Shown: positions 57,317-64,000 of the stretch, piece after piece
Numbering within the stretch: position 1 is the stretch's first letter
How the letters are laid out: each line of letters opens with the position of its first letter
Origin: Magnetococcales bacterium
Lineage (GTDB): Bacteria; Pseudomonadota; Magnetococcia; Magnetococcales; Magnetaquicoccaceae
Direction: 5' to 3'
Assembly (NCBI GenBank): GCA_011089965.1
Contig: JAANAU010000007.1
Span: 1 to 64,000 of the forward strand
DNA length: 64,000 bases
Position numbers and translations under genes: made by a program
Notes under the pieces: model-generated
The model's database searches: none
What the model saw: the letters and a program-made list of their open reading frames with translations, nothing else
What the model was told of the DNA's origin: nothing

Positions 57317-57682
57317 TCATACCCGATGGTGAAACAGTCTGGATCCCTGCACGGCAGCCCCATAACCGCGCCGTAACGCCTGCACCCGACGATTTTCTGA
57401 AAACAGTTGATCCGCCACTTCGGATTTGTGCCGCATCAAAACCGGCTGAATCTCCTGAATACGCCCCACCAAACGAGTCAGTCGCTCGCGCGTCCCATCC
57501 CCGGGCGTGACGCCCTCGGGAAACCGACTGGTGAACCGCTCCAACTGCACCATCTCCCGATCCCACACAACCATCAACCCTGCCAAGGCCTCGGCATCCA
57601 ACCCTTCCGGAGCTGCAAGACGATCCAACAACCCATCCAACCTCTGCACGATCTCGAAAATGGCGCTCCTGTTCGTACTCAC
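57317..57682 (-). CDS. FliT-like flagellar chaperone
   Basis: This 121-residue helical protein follows fliS and overlaps it by four bases (GTGA). Its size, position and helical nature (AIFEIVQRLDGLLDRLAAPE) suggest a FliT-type chaperone for flagellar proteins, although sequence similarity to known FliT is weak. The start is the GTG at 57682. It is the last gene of the fliD-fliS-fliS-fliT unit, before repeat copy G. Confidence 0.6.
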   Translation of the reverse strand: MSTNRSAIFEIVQRLDGLLDRLAAPEGLDAEALAGLMVVWDREMVQLERFTSRFPEGVTPGDGTRERLTRLVGRIQEIQPVLMRHKSEVADQLFSENRRVQALRRGYGAAVQGSRLFHHRV

Positions 57683-58116
57683 GCCAACCCCTCAAGACGC
57701 CGCGTGGTGGGGACTTCCAAAGGCGGCAAGGCCGGAATGGTCTCGTTTTTGACCTGACGCACCGCCTCGCGCCACCCCTCCAACAGGGTGCTGAGATGAC
57801 GAATCACCTCGCGAATGTACTCGGCATCCTTGCGCAGATTGGCCTGGGTGAGCCGATCCAACATGTAGCCATACAGATCAAAAAGCTGAATGGCCAACTC
57901 CCCACCCTTCTCAAAATTCAAAGTGTTCTGCAACTCTGCTATGATGGCAATGCCCCGTCGCAGACTCATCTTGTGATCGCTTAAACGACCACTCTGCAAC
58001 TCATCAATGGAACGTTCCAGAAAACGGATCGCCCCTTCATAGAGCAGAATCAACAGATCCTCCCGTGAGGCAGTGTGTGCCCGGGAGGTTTTATAACTGC
58101 GCAGACCATACGACAT
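57679..58116 (-). CDS. fliS: Flagellin chaperone FliS (copy 1)
   Basis: FliS binds newly made flagellin and keeps it from polymerising in the cell. The 145-residue protein has the family motifs SYGLRSYKTSRAHTASREDL and LLYEGAIRFLERSI, with LNFEKGGELAIQLFDLYGYM in the middle. It lies 15 bases after the second fliS paralogue. The C-terminal 25 residues are Pro/Glu-rich and longer than usual. Confidence 0.92.
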   Translation of the reverse strand: MSYGLRSYKTSRAHTASREDLLILLYEGAIRFLERSIDELQSGRLSDHKMSLRRGIAIIAELQNTLNFEKGGELAIQLFDLYGYMLDRLTQANLRKDAEYIREVIRHLSTLLEGWREAVRQVKNETIPALPPLEVPTTRRLEGLA

Positions 58117-58131
58117 GGCGGGTCATCACCC

Positions 58132-58542
58132 TCACTGGTCCATGGAAACCGTGGCGGAACCAGGACGCAAGCCCCGCCAACCCTCCAACAAAACATTCAA
58201 CTGCTCGATCACCCGATGAATATACTCGGACTCATGGGTGAGACCGGCCTGGGTGAGACTGTCGAGCATGAAACCATACAGATCATTCAACTGTGCCGAG
58301 ACCTGACCGCCTTGAGAGAAATCCAGAGTCTTCCGGAACTCCTCGATGATGCGCCGTCCCCGTTGCATCCAGTGCTTGAACTCTGCCACCCGGCCATCCT
58401 CACAGGCACGTTCCGCCTGCTCCAGAAACTGGATGCACCCTTCATACAACTGAATCAACACCTCCAGTTGAGAGGGTTCCTCCTCAGGACTGTGCACCAT
58501 CACGGGAGCAGCCTGAGCCGCGTTTGCCGTCACCACTTGCAT
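58132..58542 (-). CDS. fliS: Flagellin chaperone FliS (copy 2, divergent)
   Basis: This 136-residue protein is a second FliS with the pattern LEVLIQLYEGCIQFLEQAE and LDFSQGGQVSAQLNDLYGFM. It differs strongly from the neighbouring FliS at the N-terminus, where the usual tyrosine-containing start is replaced by AANAAQAAPVMVHSPEEEP-like sequence. I chose the ATG at 58542, with GGGAGTGGA upstream; the TTG at 58575 lacks one. Two different flagellins in the window may each need their own chaperone. Confidence 0.85.
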   Translation of the reverse strand: MQVVTANAAQAAPVMVHSPEEEPSQLEVLIQLYEGCIQFLEQAERACEDGRVAEFKHWMQRGRRIIEEFRKTLDFSQGGQVSAQLNDLYGFMLDSLTQAGLTHESEYIHRVIEQLNVLLEGWRGLRPGSATVSMDQ

Positions 58543-58582
58543 TTCCACTCCCTTCTCTCCCTCCGCAGACGACAACCAGCCA

Positions 58583-60010
58583 TCAACCGCTCAATTTCTG
58601 CATGGAGCTGAGCAACGAGGTGCTGGAGCTGTTCATGCGGGTGATCAGTTGTTCCAGATTGGAGAACTTTTTGGTCAAGGTTTCACGCACCTTTTCCAGT
58701 CGGGTATTTTCCCGTTCGATATTCTTTTCCAACCGGTCGATGCGCGCCTTCAGACCATCCTTGCGACCAGTAACCGCACCATCGGTGCTGGAGGTCAACG
58801 AATCGATCAGATCGGCCATGCGATAGGCCACCCCCTCGTTCAGACCGGAGCCTGTGGTGTGGGAGGTGGTAAAGATCCGCGTGATATTGCTGAAATTGTT
58901 GGAGAGCGCATCCTCCAGGGAGCTGGTATCGAAACTGATCCGTCCGGTTTTCTGATCCGTGCGCAGACCAATCGAGGCCAGGGTGGAGTACGGGGTCAAC
59001 GCATCTCCAGAAGCGGATTGGGTCGGCGTGTTGAGCACACTGCGCAACTGGGACAACACGCTGCGGGCCAGAGTCTCCCCGGAAAGGGTTCCGTTTTTGT
59101 TCTGGTTGTAATAGTCCACAACGGCATTATAGGTATCCACAAAACCGTTCAACACGGTCGTCATGGCAGCCGTGTCATCGCTGACCGAAACATACACCGT
59201 GGAACCGGCAGTATCATCTTTCAGATTGAGGGTGACACCAGTCAAGGCATCGGTGATCTGGTTGGTGGAGCTTTCGATGAGGATGCCGTTGATGGTCAAC
59301 GAGGCATTGGTCGGCGCCCCGTTCGGCTGGGTGAACGAGGTGGCGTCCATGGTGACCGCTCCCCCATCCAGGGAAAGGGCTGTGTTCCCCTCAATGGCAA
59401 TGCGATCCCCGCCGGAATGTTGTCCGCTGTCCCGCGCGGTCAGAATCAAACGGTATTGGGTGCCATCGTTGAGCACGCTGGCACTCACCCCGTCCTCATC
59501 TCCGTAATCGACGCCGTTGATGGCATCGGCCAACTCGGAGAGGGTCATCCCCTCCAGAGAGGCCGAATCCATGCCGCTGGTTCCAGCATCCGTGCCATAG
59601 CTGACGCCATTATAGGTGAAAGAAAAATTGGCACCCGCATCCAGGGTATCGCTGGGATCCATGGCACCCACGCTGCTGGCCCACACGTCATAGGTGGCCA
59701 AACGGGTGACAGAGATGGCATGGGTGGCAGCCTGGGCCGTGCTGTCGGCAGAGGCAGTGATCATATCCTCGTTGGAAGAGGAGACGGTATGGGGTGCCCA
59801 GGCCGAGGTCTCTTGCAGCTCTTCGGCCTTGGTCTGCAAGGCGAGCATCCTGGTCTCGAACTCGCCAACGGCCTTCTGCTGATCCGAGAAAAAGCTCTTG
59901 TCGCGCTCCATGGCCTTGAGACGGCTCTTTTGCGCGTTGACCAATTGATCCACGATATCCGCAGGCAATCCGCTGGCCATGCCTGAAATGGTGACGTTTC
60001 CAATCGCCAT
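58583..60010 (-). CDS. fliD: Flagellar hook-associated protein 2 FliD
   Basis: FliD caps the filament and helps flagellin assemble. The 475-residue protein has the N-terminal D0/D1 start ISGMASGLPADIVDQLV and the C-terminal FliD region (LRTDQKTGRISFDTSSLEDA and DRLEKNIERENTRLEKVRET). The middle is a variable domain with Thr/Asp-rich stretches. I chose the ATG at 60010 with GGAGGAGAG upstream; the longer frame to 60052 has no support. It follows the small flagellar gene after 38 bases. Confidence 0.94.
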   Translation of the reverse strand: MAIGNVTISGMASGLPADIVDQLVNAQKSRLKAMERDKSFFSDQQKAVGEFETRMLALQTKAEELQETSAWAPHTVSSSNEDMITASADSTAQAATHAISVTRLATYDVWASSVGAMDPSDTLDAGANFSFTYNGVSYGTDAGTSGMDSASLEGMTLSELADAINGVDYGDEDGVSASVLNDGTQYRLILTARDSGQHSGGDRIAIEGNTALSLDGGAVTMDATSFTQPNGAPTNASLTINGILIESSTNQITDALTGVTLNLKDDTAGSTVYVSVSDDTAAMTTVLNGFVDTYNAVVDYYNQNKNGTLSGETLARSVLSQLRSVLNTPTQSASGDALTPYSTLASIGLRTDQKTGRISFDTSSLEDALSNNFSNITRIFTTSHTTGSGLNEGVAYRMADLIDSLTSSTDGAVTGRKDGLKARIDRLEKNIERENTRLEKVRETLTKKFSNLEQLITRMNSSSTSLLSSMQKLSG

Positions 60011-60048
60011 CGCTCTCTCCTCCTTGGAAGCTTCCGACCAGACTTCAC

Positions 60049-60333
60049 TCAAGTCCCGCCGTGCAACAACCCCTGAATCGCTCGCACCCGTCGGGCCAAC
60101 TCCTCCAGCCGTTCGCCGGAGATCTGACCATACATGGTGTGACGATCCTGTCCGACAACCTGCATGACCGGTTCATCGTTCCAACCCACCACAGCCATCT
60201 GGCATTGTACGGCATTCAAACCCATGACAATCCGATTGGCCTCTGCCATCAGGCTCTCCAGAAACAGCAGATCCCCCGACACCTCTTGCGCCACATCCCT
60301 GGCTGAACAATCCGCTATCGATGATCTCATCAT
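60049..60333 (-). CDS. Small protein of the flagellar cluster
   Basis: I do not recognise this 94-residue protein. It has an N-terminal helix with SGDLLFLESLMAEANRIVMG, a Val-rich strand MAVVGWNDEPVMQVV and a C-terminal helix SGERLEELARRVRAIQGLL. There is no signal peptide. Its position between flagellin and fliD suggests a chaperone or regulator role. The TTG at 60357 is a possible start, but the ATG at 60333 with AGAG before it is preferred. Its start lies about 20 bases after a strong terminator. Confidence 0.5.
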   Translation of the reverse strand: MMRSSIADCSARDVAQEVSGDLLFLESLMAEANRIVMGLNAVQCQMAVVGWNDEPVMQVVGQDRHTMYGQISGERLEELARRVRAIQGLLHGGT

Positions 60334-60355
60334 GCCGCTCTCTGGACACTCTCTC

Positions 60356-60403
60356 AAAAAAACCGGTCCAACCGATCTTTCATTAATTTATCGGCAGGAC
60401 CGG
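60356..60403 (-). terminator. Rho-independent terminator after the flagellin gene
   Basis: On the minus strand CCGGTCC and GGACCGG (7 pairs; plus 60397-60403 and 60363-60369) flank an inner CCGAT/ATCGG stem (60390-60394 and 60372-60376), with a loop of about 13 bases and then seven T (plus-strand A run 60356-60362). It is about 35 bases after the fliC stop and ends the fliW-fliC transcript. Confidence 0.88.
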
Positions 60404-60437
60404 GTCACTCCTTGCGGAAAAAAATCAGGCTCAGGCA

Positions 60438-61346
60438 TTATTTCCCAAGCAACTGCAACGCCAGCTGCGGCTGTTGATTGGCCTGGGCCAGAACCGCAGT
60501 ACCGGCCTGTTGCAGGATGGCATTGCGGGTCAAGGTGGCGGTCTCGTTGGCAATGTCGGCATCCATGATGCGCGAACGGGCTGCCGACATGTTCTCCACC
60601 ACATTGGACAGATTGGAGATCACCGCCTCAAAACGGCTCTGCACCGCACCCAGATTGGAGCGAATGTCGGAAACGCTGTCCAAAGCATCGGTGATCTGAT
60701 TCAAGGCCGCATTGGCACCCGAGACCGTGGTCAGATTGATGACATTGTTTCCAGAAACATAGGCAGCCACCGTGGACGGCACATACGTGGATCCCATCCC
60801 GGCATCCGGCACGGCCACGGTGCCTGCATTGAACAGACCGGCCAGGGTCGTGGCCTTGATGGTGACCGTGATCGTCTGTCCGGCTTCGGCACCCACCTGG
60901 AACTGCTGACCCGTGGTGGAGAAGGTGCCATCCAGGACCGACTTGGTGTTGAACTGCACCTGCCGCGAGATCCGCTCGATCTCGTTGAGCATCTGGTTGA
61001 CCTCTTTTTGCAGATCATCCCGGTCACTCGTGGTATTGGTGCCATTGGCTGCCTGCACGGCCAGCTCGCGAATCCGTTGCAGGGCATTGGTGGTTTCGTC
61101 CAGCGCCCCCTCGCCCACCTGGGCCAACGAAATGCCGTCATTGGCATTGCGGACCGCCTGGTTCAAACCGCGAATCTGCGAGGTCATGCGGGTGCTGATG
61201 GCCAGTCCCGCTGCATCATCCTTGGCCGAGTTGATCCTCAGACCGGATGCCAAACGGGCAAAGGTTTGACCCAATGCACCGGTGGAACGATCCAGATTGC
61301 GTTGGGCGTTGAGGGAAGCTACGTTGGTATTGATAAAAAGTGGCAT
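60438..61346 (-). CDS. fliC: Flagellin (302 residues)
   Basis: This is a filament protein with conserved D0/D1 ends: [20 protein letters not shown] and [20 protein letters not shown] at the start, [20 protein letters not shown] and [20 protein letters not shown] at the end. The central region between about 150 and 210 is short, so the protein is a small flagellin without extended D2/D3 domains. The gene follows fliW after 33 bases, with AGGAT-type ribosome site AGAAGGATAGA, and is followed by a strong terminator. Confidence 0.97.
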   Translation of the reverse strand: MPLFINTNVASLNAQRNLDRSTGALGQTFARLASGLRINSAKDDAAGLAISTRMTSQIRGLNQAVRNANDGISLAQVGEGALDETTNALQRIRELAVQAANGTNTTSDRDDLQKEVNQMLNEIERISRQVQFNTKSVLDGTFSTTGQQFQVGAEAGQTITVTIKATTLAGLFNAGTVAVPDAGMGSTYVPSTVAAYVSGNNVINLTTVSGANAALNQITDALDSVSDIRSNLGAVQSRFEAVISNLSNVVENMSAARSRIMDADIANETATLTRNAILQQAGTAVLAQANQQPQLALQLLGK

Positions 61347-61379
61347 GGCTCTATCCTTCTTCTATCGTCTCAGTATCGG

Positions 61380-61871
61380 TCAGGAAACCGCAACCATTTG
61401 TCTGACAGCCCTTTTTCCTCTTGTCTGTTCCCGGTACGCGCCGCGCATCTCATACGGGATCAACGGCTGACGCGCCGAATACTCTCTCATCACCACCTGG
61501 CGTCCACGGCGATTGCGCACATTCACCACCACCGGTCCAGCCAGATTGGTCCGCATCTCCTCGGGTTTGCCATCCGGAATGGTCAACAGCGAAAACACCT
61601 CCATATCCTCGCCCTTGTCCAACCCGATGGCATCCGTATCCGTATCCTCCACCAGGAACTCCAACTCCGCAAAGAAATCGAAGGGATTGATCACGATGAA
61701 AGCGACTTCCGGTTCATCCACGGATTGCAGCCAAAAAAATGACGAATCGTCTGCATACGGAAACATCAAGTACCGCTTGCTGTTGGGAAACCCCAGCATC
61801 CCTTCGTCGAGGGTGATCAGCTCATCCTCCATGAATCTCAGGGTTCCGAACCGCGTCCCGTGGACCTCCAT
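61380..61871 (-). CDS. fliW: Flagellar assembly factor FliW
   Basis: FliW binds flagellin and, in many bacteria, also frees or holds CsrA to tune flagellin translation. The 163-residue protein has the family start FGTLRFMEDELITLDEGMLG and the motif FLVEDTDTDAIGL. AAAGGAG precedes the ATG at 61871. It lies just upstream of the smaller flagellin gene, the partner whose product it binds. No csrA gene is visible in this window. Confidence 0.94.
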   Translation of the reverse strand: MEVHGTRFGTLRFMEDELITLDEGMLGFPNSKRYLMFPYADDSSFFWLQSVDEPEVAFIVINPFDFFAELEFLVEDTDTDAIGLDKGEDMEVFSLLTIPDGKPEEMRTNLAGPVVVNVRNRRGRQVVMREYSARQPLIPYEMRGAYREQTRGKRAVRQMVAVS

Positions 61872-61990
61872 GATTCTTTCTCCTTTAGTCGCTTCAAGCT
61901 CTCAAGTATTGTGAAACCGTTGCCAGACCGTGATGATCCTGTGGACTTTTTTTCCTGTTCAACGGTCAACCATCGTGACTGAATAGATTG

Positions 61991-62008
61991 AAGCATCTTT
62001 TATGCCAA
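61991..62008 (-). promoter_or_regulatory. Sigma54-like promoter upstream of fliW-fliC
   Basis: The minus strand reads TTGGCATAAAAGATGCTT. The GG and GC pairs are exactly ten bases apart, as in -24/-12 promoters, and TTGGCA matches the -24 box. The -12 part is ATGCT, one base off TTGCT. Sigma54 promoters are common for flagellin genes. The predicted leader to fliW is about 110 bases. No enhancer site was sought. Confidence 0.45.
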
Positions 62009-62167
62009 TTTATGACACCCGCAAACCACTCTCTTCCCACCCATCTGGAGCGCCTGACAGGCAATTATTGCCTCCTGGCACCCGGTACACCGGTAAACGT
62101 CAAAAAAATCACTTATCCCAAACCTGACACCATCCGATATTCAACATCAGTCAAACAATTTGACACC

Positions 62168-62200
62168 CCCTTCCACCCCGGAATGCCTGGGGTGGAAGGG
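62168..62200 (-). terminator. Terminator-like hairpin after the large flagellin gene
   Basis: CCCTTCCACCCC (62168-62179) and GGGGTGGAAGGG (62189-62200) form a perfect 12-pair stem around nine bases. It begins about 12 bases after the flagellin stop on the minus strand. The T run is weak (GGTGTC then AAATTG), so it may work only partly or serve to stabilise the RNA. Confidence 0.6.
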
Positions 62201-62211
62201 AGAAGACAACC

Positions 62212-63948
62212 TTAGCGCAACAGTTGCAAGGCCAATTGCGGCTGCTGATTGGCCTGGGCAAGAATGGCCGTTCCAGCCTGCTGCATGATGGAAAGCTTGG
62301 TCAGATTGGCCGTCTCTGCCGCGATATCGGCATCCATGATGCGGGAACGGGCCGAAGAGACGTTCTCCACCACATTGGAGAGATTGGCAATATTGGCCTC
62401 GAACCGGTTCTGGATCGCGCCCAGCTCGGCACGGGTGGACGAGACCCGGTCAATGGCACCCGCGATCACTGCCAACATGCGACCCGCAGCCTCGGCTCCA
62501 CCCAACTGGTTGAAGTCCGGGTCATACGCCAAAGTCGGATCTTCAGGCATGCCGTCACCGGTGATGTTCACCAACGGTTGCGGCGGATACTTGTTGTCCG
62601 GATGAATCAACCACTCCGGAACCACCAGCCGCTGCCCTGCCGGAATCGACACATGGCCGGCTGCATAGGTCACCGCTTCATCCCGAACGTACAACACCTT
62701 GGCCATGTTCAGAGCGGCAGTGCCCGCATCTGCCACGTCCACACCCTGCTCGGCAGCCTTTTTGCTCGCTGCCGCAATCACTTTGGCCGCATCAATGGAC
62801 AGATCCCGATTTGCATCCGCTGCCCGCCCTGCCGCTGCTGCGGATTCAATGTCCTGGCCATTGTTGATGGCATTGCGGAAAGCGTCCACCACATCCTGAA
62901 TGTTGCCAATCGGCACTGGCTCCACCCCACTGGCGCGCACAGCCAACTCCAACACCCGATCCGGACTCGGCGCCCCCTGAACCGCCTTCACCACCGCTTT
63001 GGTTTGCAACTCTTCCAGAAAGGCATCTTGGTCACTCTGACTCGCAAAATTTGCCGCTTTGGCCGTGGCAATCACCGTGGCCAACTGCTCCTTCTTCAGA
63101 GCCGGAATATTCGGATTGTCATCGATGATCTCCTGGGCAGCCGCCGCAAAATCCGCATCACCGATATGTTCATTCACCGCCGCGACCAAAGCTTCGCTGT
63201 CCTCTTCCCAGCCAAACCCCTTGATCATGCTCTTGACCGCTTCATCCGGATCCACCGTGTAAGGAGAACGCCCGGAGTCATCGGCACTGGCCACGGCATT
63301 GATGCCACGGGCCAATTCCCGGTTGAACAGCTTGCTCCCCTCCCGCGGCGTACCCGGCGGGGCATTGATCACCATGCCGGGAATCCGGGGATTCAGACCG
63401 CTTTCCGCCTCTGCCGGATTGGCCAGTTGCGGCTGGGCCAACAGAGTCGAAGCGCGAGCATCGGCCAGCTCCACCATGACGGTCTGATCTTCGCGGGCAC
63501 CCACCTGAAACACCAACGGCTGGGTCTTGCCATTGAGCATCGGCCAGTTGTTGAACTCGGTCTCCTGGGCAATGCGCTCCATCTCGCTCAGAAGCTGACT
63601 GATCTCCTGTTGCAGACTGAGACGATCTTCCGGGCTGTTGGTGGCATTGGCCGCCTGCACGGCCAACTCGTTCATGCGCTGCAACATGTTGGCATGTTCC
63701 TGCAACGCCCCTTCAGCCACCTGCGACACCGAAATCCCGTCATTGGCATTGCGAATCGCCTGGGTCAGACCACGCACCTGGGCCGTCATGCGGTTGGAAA
63801 TGGCCAGACCCGCCGCATCATCACCGGCAGTGTTGATCCGCAAACCCGAAGAGAGACGGGCAAAGACTTTGTTGAGATCTCCGGTTGAGTGCAACAGATT
63901 GCGTTGCGAATTCAACGAGGCGATATTGGTATTGATATAAAGCGGCAT
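62212..63948 (-). CDS. fliC: Large flagellin with a helical insert domain
   Basis: This 578-residue flagellin has normal ends: YINTNIASLNSQRNLLHSTG with [20 protein letters not shown] at the start, and [20 protein letters not shown] with [20 protein letters not shown] at the end. Between about residues 175 and 480 is a long insert, very rich in Ala, Asp, Glu and Val (SEALVAAVNEHIGDADFAAA; AAAGRAADANRDLSIDAAKV), which looks mostly helical. This differs from the beta-rich hypervariable domains of common flagellins. It ends in the terminator-like stem at 62168-62200. Upstream sequence runs off the window. Confidence 0.95.
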   Translation of the reverse strand: MPLYINTNIASLNSQRNLLHSTGDLNKVFARLSSGLRINTAGDDAAGLAISNRMTAQVRGLTQAIRNANDGISVSQVAEGALQEHANMLQRMNELAVQAANATNSPEDRLSLQQEISQLLSEMERIAQETEFNNWPMLNGKTQPLVFQVGAREDQTVMVELADARASTLLAQPQLANPAEAESGLNPRIPGMVINAPPGTPREGSKLFNRELARGINAVASADDSGRSPYTVDPDEAVKSMIKGFGWEEDSEALVAAVNEHIGDADFAAAAQEIIDDNPNIPALKKEQLATVIATAKAANFASQSDQDAFLEELQTKAVVKAVQGAPSPDRVLELAVRASGVEPVPIGNIQDVVDAFRNAINNGQDIESAAAAGRAADANRDLSIDAAKVIAAASKKAAEQGVDVADAGTAALNMAKVLYVRDEAVTYAAGHVSIPAGQRLVVPEWLIHPDNKYPPQPLVNITGDGMPEDPTLAYDPDFNQLGGAEAAGRMLAVIAGAIDRVSSTRAELGAIQNRFEANIANLSNVVENVSSARSRIMDADIAAETANLTKLSIMQQAGTAILAQANQQPQLALQLLR

Positions 63949-64000
63949 GGTTCGGGTTCCTTCAAGTTCTGGTCATTCCATATGCGTTGAGCGGCATATT

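Larger units (their letters stand above)
61872..62211 (-). other. Intergenic region between the large flagellin and fliW
   Basis: These 340 bases hold no convincing gene. The large-flagellin terminator (62168-62200) and a sigma54-like promoter (61991-62008) are inside. The stretch 62030-62160 shows no other feature I can name, and small frames there have poor codon character. Confidence 0.7.

Noticed and set aside
60388-60395. A stand-alone sigma28 promoter from GCCGATAA
   Set aside because: The match lies inside the stem of a strong terminator and has a poor -35 partner, so I did not annotate it as a promoter. It is listed as a finding instead.
62224-63888. A 554-residue plus-strand frame over the large flagellin
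   Set aside because: Antisense shadow of a gene with unmistakable flagellin ends.

Overview
The window reads like the chromosome of a Gram-negative, flagellated proteobacterium, most plausibly of the Magnetococcales type (Candidatus Etaproteobacteria). This lineage call is an inference from gene content, GC-rich coding sequence, several flagellins and a mix of alpha-like and gamma-like gene orders. No magnetosome gene, rRNA, tRNA, CRISPR array, prophage or intact insertion sequence was seen. Most of the sequence is dense housekeeping operons.

Layout. 1-2447: an unidentified coding remnant, then a predicted AAA-type ATPase plus DUF4276 (TOPRIM-like) pair that resembles a defence cassette, behind a good sigma70 promoter. 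2603-6430: fbpCAB ferric iron importer with a promoter overlapped by a Fur-like box. 6444-8484: HPP membrane protein and a family 4 glycosyltransferase. 8711-13785: the DUF2066 / NTP transferase / hda operon divergent from purM-purN. 13786-17610: Sel1 protein, then rpsF-priB-rpsR-DUF2232-rplI-fmdB ending in a clear terminator. 17683-20495: pgeF, a lytic transglycosylase, a Nudix hydrolase and small conserved genes. 20779-25187: yhbY, an aspartoacylase-family protein, msbA and a methyltransferase. 25300-28109: methyltransferase and ligA. 28205-30628: a secreted RTX-type calcium-binding repeat protein. 31131-39944: nadE, then the classic rodZ-ispG-hisS-yfgM-bamB-der operon. 39952-46043: a catalytically dead-looking DegT homologue, thiC, ygfZ, a nitronate monooxygenase and an RsmC-like methyltransferase. 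46171-47507: a perfect tandem duplication of a coiled-coil/PD-(D/E)XK gene. 47541-53956: a MarR regulator divergent from a three-gene RND efflux operon. 54153-57038: a chemoreceptor and a SAM hydrolase. 57317-63948: a flagellar filament cluster (fliT-like, two fliS, fliD, two flagellins, fliW).

The most unusual signal is not a gene. A dispersed intergenic element occurs seven times, plus one decayed copy, in 64 kb. It is a string of GC-rich hairpins, nearly all with three-base loops, followed in full copies by an AT-rich spacer and a final hairpin with a T run. Paired changes in the stems between copies keep base pairing, so the folded form seems to be conserved. One copy is translated in frame inside an efflux gene and another supplies a possible alternative start to a glycosyltransferase. 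I do not recognise this family.

Other points of note are an S18 ribosomal protein with a Gly/Arg/Pro-rich extension beside an S6 with an acidic tail, a flagellin with a roughly 300-residue Ala-rich insert, and a chemoreceptor whose sensor half differs in base composition from its signalling half.
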